DNA of 64,000 nt from Xylanimicrobium pachnodae JCM 13526 = NBRC 107786 (GTDB lineage Bacteria > Actinomycetota > Actinomycetes > Actinomycetales > Cellulomonadaceae): positions 1-64,000 of the forward strand of contig BCWJ01000010.1 in assembly GCA_001592145.1 (NCBI GenBank), in the 5' to 3' direction. Both the position numbers and the translations under genes were made by a program. Positions 51,060 through 59,491 of this stretch are shown piece by piece. Under the pieces are notes generated by a model, which worked only from the letters and a program-made list of their open reading frames with translations, ran no database searches and was not told the DNA's origin. Every line of letters begins with the position of its first letter. Positions within the stretch are counted from its first letter, which is position 1.

Positions 51060-52451
51060 ATGACCGACACCGGCCTGGCACAGGCGCGCGCGAAGATGAC
51101 GGCTGCGGGCGTGGCGCCCGCCGCGATCGAGACGTTCACCCGGTTCTACCGGCTCCTTCAGGAGGGTGCGTCCGGCTTCATCCGTGAGGACGACGTCGAC
51201 CCCCTGCCCGCCCTGCAGCGCGCGGACGCGCTCGAGCTCTCGGACGACGACGCCGCGGCCGCGCTGGCGAGGACGGCGATCATCAAGCTCAACGGCGGCC
51301 TCGGAACGTCGATGGGGATGGACAAGGCCAAGTCGCTGCTGCCCGTGCGCGGCGACCTGACCTTCCTCGACGTCATCGTGGGCCAGGTGCGGGCCGCGCG
51401 CGCCGCGACGGGAGCCCGCCTGCCCCTGATCCTGATGAACTCGTTCCGCACGCAGGCCGACACGCTGGCGCTGCTGGGCCGCTACGACGACGTCGCCGTC
51501 GACGGGCTGCCGCTGGACTTCCTGCAGAACCGCGAGCCCAAGCTCACCGCGGACGCGCTGGAGCCCGTGGAGTGGCCCGCCGACCCCGACCTCGAGTGGT
51601 GCCCGCCCGGCCATGGCGACCTGTACCCGGCGCTGCACGCGGCGGGTGTCGTCCGGGCGCTGCTCGATGCCGGGTTCCGGTACGCGAGCGTGTCCAACTC
51701 GGACAATCTGGGCGCCGCGCCCGACGCCCGCATCGCGGGCTGGTTCGCCGCGTCCGGCGCTCCGTACGCCGCCGAGATGTGCCTCAAGACGCCGGCGGAC
51801 GTCAAGGGCGGCCAGCTCGTGGTGCGCAAGGCCGACGGCCGGATCGTCCAGCGCGAGACCGCCCAGACGCACCCGGACGACCTTGCCGTGAGCCTGGACC
51901 CCGAGCGGCACCGGTACTTCCACACGAACAACCTGTGGTTCGACCTGGAGGCGCTGGCCGCCGAGCTCGACCGCACGGGCGGGGTGCTCGAGCTGCCCCT
52001 GATCCGCAACGACAAGACCGTGGACCCGGCGGACGCGTCGTCGACCCCGGTGGTGCAGATCGAGTCCGCGATGGGCGCCGCCGTCGCGGTGTTCGAGGGT
52101 GCGACCGCGATCGAGGTGGGCCGCGAGCGGTTCCTGCCCGTCAAGACGACGAACGACCTGCTGGTGCTGCGCTCCGACGTGTATGCGCTGACCGAGGAGT
52201 TCCGCGTCGTGGCCCAGGTTCCGGCGCCGCTGGTGTCCCTGGACAAGCCGTACAAGACCATCGCCGGGTTCGACGCGCGGTTCCCGGCCGGTCCGCCGTC
52301 GTTGCGCGAGGCGACGTCGCTCACCGTGGGTGGGGACTGGACGTTCGGCGCGCCGGTGCGCGTGGTCGGGGACGCCGTGCTGGGCAACGGGGGAGCGGGC
52401 GGGACCGTTCCCGCCGGATCCGTGGTCTCCGCGAGCGGGGTCGGCACCTGA
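51060..52451 (+). CDS. UTP-glucose-1-phosphate uridylyltransferase (eukaryotic-type)
   Basis: The 463-residue protein belongs to the UDPGP family found in eukaryotes and many actinobacteria, not the GalU family. It has the nucleotide loop KLNGGLGTSMGMDKAKSLL near 75-95, LILMNSF near 122, WCPPGHGDLYPALHAAG near 180, NSDNLGA near 215, and VKTTNDLLVLRSD near 360. It makes UDP-glucose from UTP and glucose 1-phosphate for cell-surface glycans and trehalose or glycolipid synthesis. The C-terminal part is a shortened beta-helix. Confidence 0.93.
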   Translation: MTDTGLAQARAKMTAAGVAPAAIETFTRFYRLLQEGASGFIREDDVDPLPALQRADALELSDDDAAAALARTAIIKLNGGLGTSMGMDKAKSLLPVRGDLTFLDVIVGQVRAARAATGARLPLILMNSFRTQADTLALLGRYDDVAVDGLPLDFLQNREPKLTADALEPVEWPADPDLEWCPPGHGDLYPALHAAGVVRALLDAGFRYASVSNSDNLGAAPDARIAGWFAASGAPYAAEMCLKTPADVKGGQLVVRKADGRIVQRETAQTHPDDLAVSLDPERHRYFHTNNLWFDLEALAAELDRTGGVLELPLIRNDKTVDPADASSTPVVQIESAMGAAVAVFEGATAIEVGRERFLPVKTTNDLLVLRSDVYALTEEFRVVAQVPAPLVSLDKPYKTIAGFDARFPAGPPSLREATSLTVGGDWTFGAPVRVVGDAVLGNGGAGGTVPAGSVVSASGVGT

Positions 52452-52478
52452 GCCTTCGCCCGGCGATCCCTGGGAGGT

Positions 52479-52496
52479 CCCCGGACGGTCCCGGGG
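52479..52496. terminator. Weak hairpin between convergent genes
   Basis: CCCCGG and CCGGGG flank ACGGTC at 52479-52496, between the stops of the uridylyltransferase and YigZ genes. No T-run follows. It could serve both directions. Confidence 0.35.
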
Positions 52497-52499
52497 TGG

Positions 52500-53147
52500 T
52501 CAGACGGGCACGTCCACGATGTGCTCGGCTCCGGGCCGGGGCACGAGCGTCCCGGAGCTGGCCGCGGCGACGTCGGCGGCGAGCTGGGCCAGGGCTGACG
52601 GTGGTACGTGCAGCGTGAGGCGTGCCGTCTCCGTGTAGACGGTCTCGCCCAGCACGGCTCCGTGGCCCGTCGCCCAGTCCCTCAGGAGGTTGTCGATGCG
52701 GCCGGCGTCGGCATGGGGGACGTCCAGGTGCACCTCGGTGAGCACGCGGCGGCGGACGACCCGGGCCTGGTCCAGCGCGTGCGACACGGCGGAGGAGTAG
52801 GCGCGCACGAGGCCGCCCGCGCCCAGGAGCACCCCGCCGAAGTACCGGGTGACGACGGCGACCACGTCGGTCACCTCGCGGTGACGCAGCACCTCCAGCA
52901 TGGGTACGCCGGCGGTGCCGGACGGTTCGCCGTCGTCGGTGGACCGCTGCTGGTCGGCGTGCGTCCCGACGACGAGGGCGACGCAGTGGTGGCGGGCGTC
53001 CCAGTGCTCCTTGCGGATCGCGGCGACGACGGCGTCGGCCTGTGCGACGCTGCCGACCGGGTGCAGGTGGGCCAGGAACCGTGACTTCTTGACCACGAGC
53101 TCGTGGTCCACGGGTGCCGCGATGGTCGAAGGCAGGTCACGGTCCAC
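52500..53147 (-). CDS. YigZ/IMPACT-family protein
   Basis: The 215-residue protein has the N-terminal UPF0029/IMPACT domain with HELVVKKSRFLAHLHPV near 15-30, DDGEPSGTAGVPMLEVLR near 75 and VTRYFGGVLLGAGGLVRAYSSAV near 100, followed by a C-terminal ferredoxin-like domain (about 140-210). Eukaryotic IMPACT regulates the kinase GCN2; the bacterial role is not settled. The GTG start at 53147 is fixed by the family N-terminus. It diverges from the recombinase-like gene. Confidence 0.9.
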   Translation of the reverse strand: MDRDLPSTIAAPVDHELVVKKSRFLAHLHPVGSVAQADAVVAAIRKEHWDARHHCVALVVGTHADQQRSTDDGEPSGTAGVPMLEVLRHREVTDVVAVVTRYFGGVLLGAGGLVRAYSSAVSHALDQARVVRRRVLTEVHLDVPHADAGRIDNLLRDWATGHGAVLGETVYTETARLTLHVPPSALAQLAADVAAASSGTLVPRPGAEHIVDVPV

Positions 53148-53237
53148 CCGGCCAGCGTAGGTGGCCGCTCGCGTGGGGCGGCCCGGGATGGGCGCTGGAG
53201 CCGGTTCGAGGACCCGACACGCCGCCGCCAGTGCGCC

Positions 53238-53254
53238 CTAAATAGTGTGCCAAG
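53238..53254. repeat. 17-bp direct repeat, left copy
   Basis: AAATAGTGTGCCAAGCG at 53238-53254, 15 bases before the ATG of the recombinase-like gene. It is markedly more AT-rich than the window. An identical copy lies at 53906-53922. Confidence 0.92.
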
Positions 53255-53269
53255 CGCCAGGATGAACCC

Positions 53270-53911
53270 ATGTCGGAGACACCGTCCACCCCTGTTGCCC
53301 GGTACCCGCGCCCCGTCGTCGACCTGACGGAGGCGGAGTGGGTGTGGCGTGAGCTCGGCGTCGAGGCGCTGCGGCCCGGCTCCAAGCCCGAGGTGGTGCG
53401 GTTGGCGGTGATCGCCGGCCTGACCCGCGCAACGGGCGCGCGTTACGGTGACCTGCTCCGCGTGCGGGTCGAGGACCTGACCGTGCCGGACGACGCGGCG
53501 CGGGCGGGGGAGGGGACCGTCGTCGTGCGGCACGGCAAGCACCGGACCGTGCGCAGCCACCGCGTACCCGCCGAGGTGGTCCTGGTGCTGCGGCACTGGC
53601 TTGCCGTGCGCCTGGAGCTCGCGGCGGAGCTGGAGGGTTCAGTGCCGCGAGCGCTGCTGCTGACGGTCCATCACACGCACGACAACGGGACCACGGTCTC
53701 GAGCGGTCTTCCGATCACCAAGCAGGGGTTGGTCCTCTCGTGGCGCCGCTTCGTGCACCGCACCAACGCGCGCTACGGGGCGACCAGACCTCCGTTGCCC
53801 ACGCGGTTCGAGCAGGTGCGCCGTGCCTGGATCGAGGCGGGCGTCACGGATCCCGGCCGCGAGAGCGGTGAGCCTGCAGCCGGCGAGGCCGTCGCTGGTC
53901 CTGCAAAATAG
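53270..53911 (+). CDS. Tyrosine-recombinase-like protein lacking the catalytic tyrosine
   Basis: The 213-residue protein matches the central catalytic region of phage-type integrases. LTRATGARYGDLLRVRVEDL (about 50-70) corresponds to the first arginine box, VVVRHGKHRTVRSHRVP (about 85-100) to the beta-hairpin lysine, and LPTRFEQVRRAWIEAGV (about 178-195) to the second box with its arginine. The sequence ends soon after, with no HxxY/GH..tY region, so the nucleophilic tyrosine is missing. The N-terminal arm-binding domain is also absent. The stop codon TAG lies inside the right 17-bp repeat. It may be a truncated recombinase, a DNA-binding derivative or a trans-acting part. Confidence 0.6.
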   Translation: MSETPSTPVARYPRPVVDLTEAEWVWRELGVEALRPGSKPEVVRLAVIAGLTRATGARYGDLLRVRVEDLTVPDDAARAGEGTVVVRHGKHRTVRSHRVPAEVVLVLRHWLAVRLELAAELEGSVPRALLLTVHHTHDNGTTVSSGLPITKQGLVLSWRRFVHRTNARYGATRPPLPTRFEQVRRAWIEAGVTDPGRESGEPAAGEAVAGPAK

Positions 53912-53922
53912 TGTGCCAAGCG
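53906..53922. repeat. 17-bp direct repeat, right copy
   Basis: AAATAGTGTGCCAAGCG at 53906-53922 is identical to the left copy and supplies the stop codon (TAG at 53909-53911) of the recombinase-like gene. The two copies frame a 685-bp unit with almost nothing but that gene. Confidence 0.92.
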
Positions 53923-53997
53923 TCGACGACGCAAGCACGGTCCGGACAGCGCACCGCCCCGGGGCCTGGACGGACCCCGGGGCGGGCTGTGGCTCGG

Positions 53998-54552
53998 CTA
54001 CTCGCCCACAGCGGCGGCCTCGGCCGCTCCGCGCTCCGTGCTCTCGCCCTTCGTCGACAGGGTTCCGCTCGAGCTCTCCAGGTGGGCCCGCACGAACCAG
54101 TGGAACTGTTCGAGCGCGTGGAGCTGCCCGATGAGCAGGTCGTTGGTGACGGCGTCGAGGGACTCGGTCGCGTCGGCCGCCTTGCGGTGCGCAGCGATGA
54201 CGCCCTCGTAGACCTTGTCGAGTGCGCCCAGGTGCTCGATCGTCGTCGCGCGGCCCAGGGCGTAGTCGTTCCAGGTGCGCGCCTTGACCAGTGCGCCGGG
54301 GGTGCCCACCGGGGGGACGCCGAGGGTCGCGATGCGCTCGGCGATCGCGTCGACCATCAGGCGCACGGCGTCGACCTGCGGGTCGAGCATCTCGTGGACG
54401 GCGATGAAGTGCGGACCCACGACGTTCCAGTGGACGTGCTTGAGCGTCAGCTGCAGATCGTTGAGCGCGTGGAGCTGCGCCTGCAGGGCCGCAGCGACCT
54501 TGGCGCCGTCCGCCATGGACAGGGTGGGCACGGTGTATCGGGGAAGGGACAT
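53998..54552 (-). CDS. dps: Dps-family DNA-protecting ferritin-like protein
   Basis: The 184-residue protein has the Dps ferroxidase signature KHVHWNVVGPHFIAVHEMLD (about 42-61) and further helices ending in LHALEQFHWFVRAHLESS. It forms a dodecamer that stores iron and consumes hydrogen peroxide. A C-terminal tail (residues about 160-184) is Ser/Glu/Ala-rich and could modulate DNA binding. ATG 54552 is chosen because the preceding residues are not family-like. The right repeat of the recombinase unit lies 75 bases beyond its stop. Confidence 0.93.
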   Translation of the reverse strand: MSLPRYTVPTLSMADGAKVAAALQAQLHALNDLQLTLKHVHWNVVGPHFIAVHEMLDPQVDAVRLMVDAIAERIATLGVPPVGTPGALVKARTWNDYALGRATTIEHLGALDKVYEGVIAAHRKAADATESLDAVTNDLLIGQLHALEQFHWFVRAHLESSSGTLSTKGESTERGAAEAAAVGE

Positions 54553-54639
54553 CACAGGCCTCCGATGATGGATTGCCGGAACCCTGCCATCGTGTGCCCT
54601 GACCACGTCGGCTGCAACGGGCCGGGGTGTTCGCGCAGG

Positions 54640-55326
54640 TCAACGCGCGATGGGCAGGACCCGCAGCCAATCACTGCGGGGTGAGTTCGGCGGCGCGGTG
54701 AAACCCAGGTGCGCGTAGAAGCCGGCCGCGTTGGCGTTCGCGGGATCGAACCCCAGGTGTACGCCGGGCACCCCGCGGTCGGCGAGAGCGGCGACCAGGA
54801 CGTCGATCAGGCGCCGGCCCCAGCCGTGACCTTGCCCCTGGGGGAGCAGGTCGATGTGCAGGTGCGCCGGGTAGCGGTCGAGAACCTCTGCCCCCGGGGA
54901 CAGCATCCGTTCGGGGTGGGCGCCGTCGTGCCAGAGCTTCGCCTCGGAGTACGCCGGACCCGTTGCCTGCTCCGCCCCCGGGACGGGCCGGGGCTCGGGG
55001 TGCCGCGCAAGATAACCGGGCACCCACTCCCGTCGGCACTGCTCGACGAACGCCGTGGTGTCGGGCGCCGCGAGCACGTACCCGACCAGGGTCCCGTCCG
55101 CGACACGCAGGAGGTCGTCATCGGGAGAGTCCGGCGCCCCGGCCTGCACGACGACGAACGCCAGCTCGGGGACCAGGTCCACGTAGGGGAAGGCGAAGAC
55201 GTCCGCGAGCAGGGTGGCGTCGCGGTACAGGCCGCGCGCATCGCCGCCGGCAGCGCCCGTCCGGGCGCACACCTCGCCGATCGCGGCGCGGTCCGCGGGG
55301 TGGTACGGGCGCAAGATGTCGGTCAT
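54640..55326 (-). CDS. GNAT-family N-acetyltransferase
   Basis: The 228-residue protein has a GNAT fold with the acetyl-CoA loop QGQGHGWGRRLIDVL near 168-182 and HLGFDPANANAAGFYAHLGF near 195-214. It resembles the acetyltransferase-like domain associated with O-GlcNAcase, which accepts acetyl-CoA; substrate unknown. ATG 55326 overlaps the stop of the upstream membrane protein gene by 4 nt, making it the last gene of the MoxR operon. Confidence 0.88.
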   Translation of the reverse strand: MTDILRPYHPADRAAIGEVCARTGAAGGDARGLYRDATLLADVFAFPYVDLVPELAFVVVQAGAPDSPDDDLLRVADGTLVGYVLAAPDTTAFVEQCRREWVPGYLARHPEPRPVPGAEQATGPAYSEAKLWHDGAHPERMLSPGAEVLDRYPAHLHIDLLPQGQGHGWGRRLIDVLVAALADRGVPGVHLGFDPANANAAGFYAHLGFTAPPNSPRSDWLRVLPIAR

Positions 55327-55892
55327 GACGGGTCCTTCCGGGAGTAGGCCATGAGGCAGACGAGGAGCAGGAGCGCCACGGCGCCGACGGCGATCCCCAC
55401 CATGGACCGGCCCTCGACGAGGGTAGCCACGAGGCCGATCGTCACCGTGGCACCGACGACCCACGCGTCGACGCGGGCCGACCGGGCCAGCGCCGCCAGC
55501 TCGACCCGGGCGGTCAGCCAGGTGTTCGCCGCCCAGAGGTTCAGCCGCAGCCCCAGGTAGCCGAGCGGGGCCAGCCAGACCGAGAGCGTCACGGTGCCCT
55601 CGCGGGGCACCAGGGCGCTGATCAGTACGGCGGCGCCGATCCCGGCAAGGCCAGGGCGGTAGCCGGGCCACAGGGCCGTCGTCACCGCCACCAGGATCGC
55701 GAGCACCACGCCGAGCCGGTCGAACCGGCCGCCGGCCGGGCTGCTGTCGCCCACGCCTGCCGACCAGGCCGCGAGCGCCGGGGTGGCGGCCGTGACGAGC
55801 ACGGCGCCGAGGTGCAGCAGCCAGCCGGGCGCGCTGGGGCCGGCCTCGAGCTCCACGCGCGGCAGTGGTCGCGACCGCCTGCGTGAGATCAT
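55323..55892 (-). CDS. Small membrane protein of the MoxR/DUF58 operon
   Basis: The 189-residue protein has about five hydrophobic segments (from PGWLLHLGAVLVTAATPALAAW onward) and a basic start MISRRRSRP. No family recognised. It overlaps DUF58 upstream and the acetyltransferase downstream by 4 nt. Position suggests a membrane partner of the DUF58/MoxR system. Confidence 0.75.
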   Translation of the reverse strand: MISRRRSRPLPRVELEAGPSAPGWLLHLGAVLVTAATPALAAWSAGVGDSSPAGGRFDRLGVVLAILVAVTTALWPGYRPGLAGIGAAVLISALVPREGTVTLSVWLAPLGYLGLRLNLWAANTWLTARVELAALARSARVDAWVVGATVTIGLVATLVEGRSMVGIAVGAVALLLLVCLMAYSRKDPS

Positions 55893-57226
55893 CGCCGACC
55901 TCCCGGCGTCGGAGCCTGGTGCGTCGTCGCTCGCGACATCACCTCGAAGCGGTGGGCGGGTGACCGGCTCCCCGTCCCCGTCCAGGCGATCACCGGGACG
56001 CCGGCGGCCTCCAGGCCGCGGATACGGTCCGCCCGCTCCATCGACATGATCTGCCAGGCGAGGTGCAGGTGCGCCTGGGGGACGGGGCGCACGGTCGGCA
56101 GCGTGTCGATCACGACGACCGGGATGCTGCGTTCCTGCCACTGCCCCACGAGCTGGGCCGGGACGTCGTCCAGCAGCGTGGTGAACAGGTAGACGATCGC
56201 ATCAGCGGGTACGCGCGGGGGGCGCACGGCCGTCGCGCCGGAGCTGAGCGTGACCGTCCGTGTCGGCTCACCGACGGGAGACGCCAGCGCAAGTCCGTGC
56301 AGGATGCGGCGCAGATGCCGCTGCCCGGTGGACGGGGGCAGCGGACGGCGCCGGTGCGCCAGATCCTCCAGACCGACCCTGTCGCCGGCTGGGAGGAGCG
56401 CCTTGGCCACGGACGCGGCGGCGTTCCGCGCCAGGTCGAGCGAGGTCGGCTCGTCGACCCGCAGCGGGCCGGAACCGCGCCAGGTGTGCAGGTCGGGGCC
56501 CACCTCGTCACGCGAGTCGAGGACGAGCACGGCGGTGGCGTCGCCGGTGGCCAGGGTCCGGCGCACCTGCACGGCGTCCAGGGCGGGGGAGACCCGCGCG
56601 GTGGCCCGCCAGTCGACGCGTCGCCACGAGTCGCCCGGGGCCATGGGGTGGATGTCGCGCAGCTCGGTGCCGTCCCCCAGCCGGCGTGTGGTGCGCGGGC
56701 CGGTCAGGCCCCTCAGGCGGGTGGCCACGGGCACGCGGCCCAGGGGTGTGGCGGTGGGGAGCACGAGCCGCTCGGGAACATGGAGCGCGGCCACGTCCTC
56801 GGCCGCGACGTCGGCGATGCTCCGGGCGCGTGCCACCAGGTCGAAGGCGAGCTGCGGTCCCGTGCGCCGGGTGCCGAGCCGGACGGTGAGGTCCCGGGTG
56901 CCGCCTCCCGGCACCACCACCTCGACGGCGCGGTATCCCGCGGCGCTCACCCGCACGTGTACGACGTCGGCGGCGGCGTCGCTCTCCAGCCGGACGCGGT
57001 CGCAGACCCGTCCCGCGCCGTCGTGGTTCTCGGTCCCGTCCCGTGTCGCCCGTGTGGCGGCGACGGGCCGTCCGTCCCCGCCGATCAGCACGCTCAGGAC
57101 GAGCGGCACCCCGAGCAGGGCGATGCCGCCGCGCCCCGTGAGCACGCCCAGGGCGAGGACGCAGATGCCGACGGCCAGGGTTGCGACCGTTGCCTGCGTG
57201 GGGTGCCACACCGGGGGAGCGCTCAC
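55889..57226 (-). CDS. DUF58 domain-containing protein
   Basis: The 445-residue protein has two N-terminal helices (about 12-50) and a central region with the DUF58 motif DGTELRDIHPMAPGDSWRRVDWRATAR near 200-225, a von Willebrand A-like segment (AVLVLDSRD near 245) and C-terminal VPVIAWTG. DUF58 proteins are anchored partners of MoxR ATPases and are linked to assembly of membrane or surface complexes. GTG 57226 overlaps the MoxR stop by 4 nt. Confidence 0.87.
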   Translation of the reverse strand: MSAPPVWHPTQATVATLAVGICVLALGVLTGRGGIALLGVPLVLSVLIGGDGRPVAATRATRDGTENHDGAGRVCDRVRLESDAAADVVHVRVSAAGYRAVEVVVPGGGTRDLTVRLGTRRTGPQLAFDLVARARSIADVAAEDVAALHVPERLVLPTATPLGRVPVATRLRGLTGPRTTRRLGDGTELRDIHPMAPGDSWRRVDWRATARVSPALDAVQVRRTLATGDATAVLVLDSRDEVGPDLHTWRGSGPLRVDEPTSLDLARNAAASVAKALLPAGDRVGLEDLAHRRRPLPPSTGQRHLRRILHGLALASPVGEPTRTVTLSSGATAVRPPRVPADAIVYLFTTLLDDVPAQLVGQWQERSIPVVVIDTLPTVRPVPQAHLHLAWQIMSMERADRIRGLEAAGVPVIAWTGTGSRSPAHRFEVMSRATTHQAPTPGGRR

Positions 57227-58206
57227 CGGCTGCCGACCGTGGCCGGTCCGGCCACCGAGCTCAGCAACCCGGTGACGACGTCCTCGGCGTGGATCGCGGA
57301 CGCCCACGCCGTCGGGGTGAGGGTCAGACGGTGGGCGAGCACCGGCACGGCGATGCGCTTGACGTCCTCCGGCAGCGCGTAGTCGCGTCCGTCCAGGACT
57401 GCGATGGCGCGCGCCAGGAGCAGGAGGTTCTGGGAACCGCGAGGTGAGGCACCCACCTCGATCGCCGGGTGGGATCGGGTCGCCGCCGCCAGGTCCACGC
57501 AGTACCGGGCGACGTCGGGGTCCACGGCCACGGCCTCGACGCCCTGCTGCATGGCCAGCAGGGTCGCGGTGTCCACGACGGGGTGGACGGGCGCGGCCTC
57601 CTGCCTGCGGGCGATCCGGCGCAAGAGCACCTCGGTCTCCTGGTCACGTCCGGGGTACCCGGCGGCGAGCCGGACCATGAACCGGTCGAGCTGCGCCTCG
57701 GGCAAGGGGTAGGTGCCCTCGTACTCCACGGGGTTCGACGTCGCGATCACGTGGAAGGGTCGCGGCAGGTGCCGGGTGACGCCGTCCACCGAGACCTGCC
57801 TCTCCGCCATGGCCTCGAGGAGCGCGGACTGCGTCTTGGGGGCGGTGCGGTTGATCTCGTCGGCCAGGAACAGGCCGGTGAACACCGGGCCGGGCCGGAA
57901 CTCGAAGGCGCGCGCGGCAGGGTCGAACACGGACGAGCCGGTGATGTCCGAGGGGAGCAGGTCGGGGGTGCACTGCAGGCGGGCGAAGTCCAGGCCCAGC
58001 GCGGTGGCGAGGGATCGGGCGGCGAGCGTCTTGCCGAGCCCGGGAACGTCCTCGAAGAGCACGTGGCCACCGGCCAGCACGGTGGCGAGGGCGATCTCCA
58101 GCGTGTCACGCATGCCCACGACGGCGGTGCCGACCTCGTCGAGGACGCGGCGGCCCAGCTCTGCCACCTCGGTGACGGGGAGCGGTGCGAGGGCGGGATC
58201 GGTCAC
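57223..58206 (-). CDS. MoxR-family AAA+ ATPase
   Basis: The 327-residue protein has Walker A EDVPGLGKT near 48-56, Walker B LFLADEINRTAPKTQSALLEAM near 112-133, sensor 1 VIATSNPVE near 155, and the sensor 2 region SPRGSQNLLLLARAIA. MoxR proteins act as chaperones for metal insertion or protein complex assembly together with VWA proteins. GTG 58206 has AAGGAG eight bases upstream and lies inside the previous gene's end (4-nt overlap). Confidence 0.93.
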   Translation of the reverse strand: MTDPALAPLPVTEVAELGRRVLDEVGTAVVGMRDTLEIALATVLAGGHVLFEDVPGLGKTLAARSLATALGLDFARLQCTPDLLPSDITGSSVFDPAARAFEFRPGPVFTGLFLADEINRTAPKTQSALLEAMAERQVSVDGVTRHLPRPFHVIATSNPVEYEGTYPLPEAQLDRFMVRLAAGYPGRDQETEVLLRRIARRQEAAPVHPVVDTATLLAMQQGVEAVAVDPDVARYCVDLAAATRSHPAIEVGASPRGSQNLLLLARAIAVLDGRDYALPEDVKRIAVPVLAHRLTLTPTAWASAIHAEDVVTGLLSSVAGPATVGSR

Positions 58207-58775
58207 GGGGTTCTCCTTGCGGTGGGGGGTGCTGCAGGGACACGAGCCGACGGCGGTGGGCCCGCTTCGGGCGCGGCGACCAGGGCGTCCAGGGCGTGGA
58301 ACCAGATCTCGAGCGTGCGCGCTGTGACCGCCGTCGTGGAGGTGAGGCCCGCGAGCACGTCCGGTCCGAGGAGCGCGGCGGCCCGCGCCCGGTGTTCCGG
58401 GCCGTCGGTGTGCGTCGCTCCCCAACCCTGCGCACCGGCGCCGGGCCGTCCGTCCCAGAGCACGCCTCGGGTGGCGAGCCGGTGGGCTGCGATGAGCCGT
58501 ACCCGGTGCAGGACCCGGGAGGTGGTCGTGCCGTCGCGGGTGTACGCCGCCCAGGCGAGGTCGGTCACGTCCCGGCGTCCCCCGGGACGACGATCGGGGC
58601 TTGCGGGCGGCCACAGGCCGTCGACGGTGCGCGCCGCCGGTCGCAGCGCGATCGACACTGCGAGCGTCAGGACGACGAGCACCGTGGCGGGGACGGGTCC
58701 GATGGCGCGGAGCTGGACGAGCCCGGTGGCGAGGGGGACAGTGACCAGCAGCGTGGTGATGATGCGGCGTCTCAC
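58203..58775 (-). CDS. Membrane protein of the MoxR operon, unidentified
   Basis: The 190-residue protein has two N-terminal hydrophobic segments (about 5-45), then a soluble helical part with RDVTDLAWAAYTRDG and TARTLEIWFHALDALVAA. No family recognised with certainty. It overlaps DUF4129 and MoxR genes by 4 nt on each side. In related operons this place is often taken by a transglutaminase-domain protein (TgpA), but no transglutaminase Cys-His-Asp set is seen here. Confidence 0.75.
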   Translation of the reverse strand: MRRRIITTLLVTVPLATGLVQLRAIGPVPATVLVVLTLAVSIALRPAARTVDGLWPPASPDRRPGGRRDVTDLAWAAYTRDGTTTSRVLHRVRLIAAHRLATRGVLWDGRPGAGAQGWGATHTDGPEHRARAAALLGPDVLAGLTSTTAVTARTLEIWFHALDALVAAPEAGPPPSARVPAAPPTARRTP

Positions 58776-59482
58776 GGGGTGCTCGCCGTCTCGGGTGGGG
58801 TGTCGAGGGAACGGGCGATGACCTGGAGCGCGGTGCGGGCGTGGGCGACCTGGGCGCTGGTGACGGGGTGGTGGGTGAAGCGCGCCAGCTGGTAGAGGCG
58901 GCGCAGGGTGGCCGCGGGTTCGGGGGGCGCGGGGGAGACGTCGAGGAGGTGCGCGGTGTACTCGGTGGCGGTGTCCGAGCGGTGTCGCTCCCAGCCATGG
59001 TCGGCGGCTGTCTCCTCGAGGGAGACCCAGGCGGCGATGACGGCGTCGTGGGGGGTGGCGGCGTCGTCGAGCCGGGCGAGTGCGGTGTCGACGGCGTCGG
59101 CGAGGGCCGGGACGGTGGCGGTGGTGGCGGGTCCGGGTGGGGCGGCGGGCGGGGGCTCGGTGGGCTCAGGGGTGCGCGCTCTGTTCCAGCGGCGCGCCTG
59201 CCGGACCAGCCAGGTGATGGCGAGGGTGAGCAGGGCGGCGGCGAGGAGAGCGGCGATGACGCCCACGGTCCAGGTCAGGGCTGTGGTGTCCCCGGTGGTG
59301 AGCTGCTGCGGTGTCGGTACGGGCTGGGGTGGTGGTGGCGGCGGGTTCGTGGGCGCCGGGATCGGCACTGCCGGCAGGTCGACGTTGCCGGGGCTGAGGT
59401 CCCAGGCTCCCCCTGCGGCGGTCGCGACGGCCACCGTGGCCAGCAGCACGACGCCGCTCACGAGGGTCAGGCGTCGGCGCAC
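58772..59482 (-). CDS. DUF4129-type protein, first gene of the MoxR operon
   Basis: The 236-residue protein has a signal-like helix (about 5-24), a Pro-rich outer segment (about 40-60, PTNPPPPPPQPVPTP), a transmembrane helix (about 70-92) and a cytoplasmic domain with DAVIAAWVSLEETAADHGW and ATLRRLYQLARFTHHP, the DUF4129 pattern. It probably anchors or signals across the membrane. GTG 59482 lies 9 bases after the DUF3866 stop on the same strand. Confidence 0.82.
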   Translation of the reverse strand: MRRRLTLVSGVVLLATVAVATAAGGAWDLSPGNVDLPAVPIPAPTNPPPPPPQPVPTPQQLTTGDTTALTWTVGVIAALLAAALLTLAITWLVRQARRWNRARTPEPTEPPPAAPPGPATTATVPALADAVDTALARLDDAATPHDAVIAAWVSLEETAADHGWERHRSDTATEYTAHLLDVSPAPPEPAATLRRLYQLARFTHHPVTSAQVAHARTALQVIARSLDTPPETASTP

Positions 59483-59491
59483 CCGCGCAGC

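Noticed and set aside
53270-53911. Complete XerC/D-type recombinase
   Set aside because: The C-terminal His-X-X-Tyr region and the N-terminal core-binding domain are missing.
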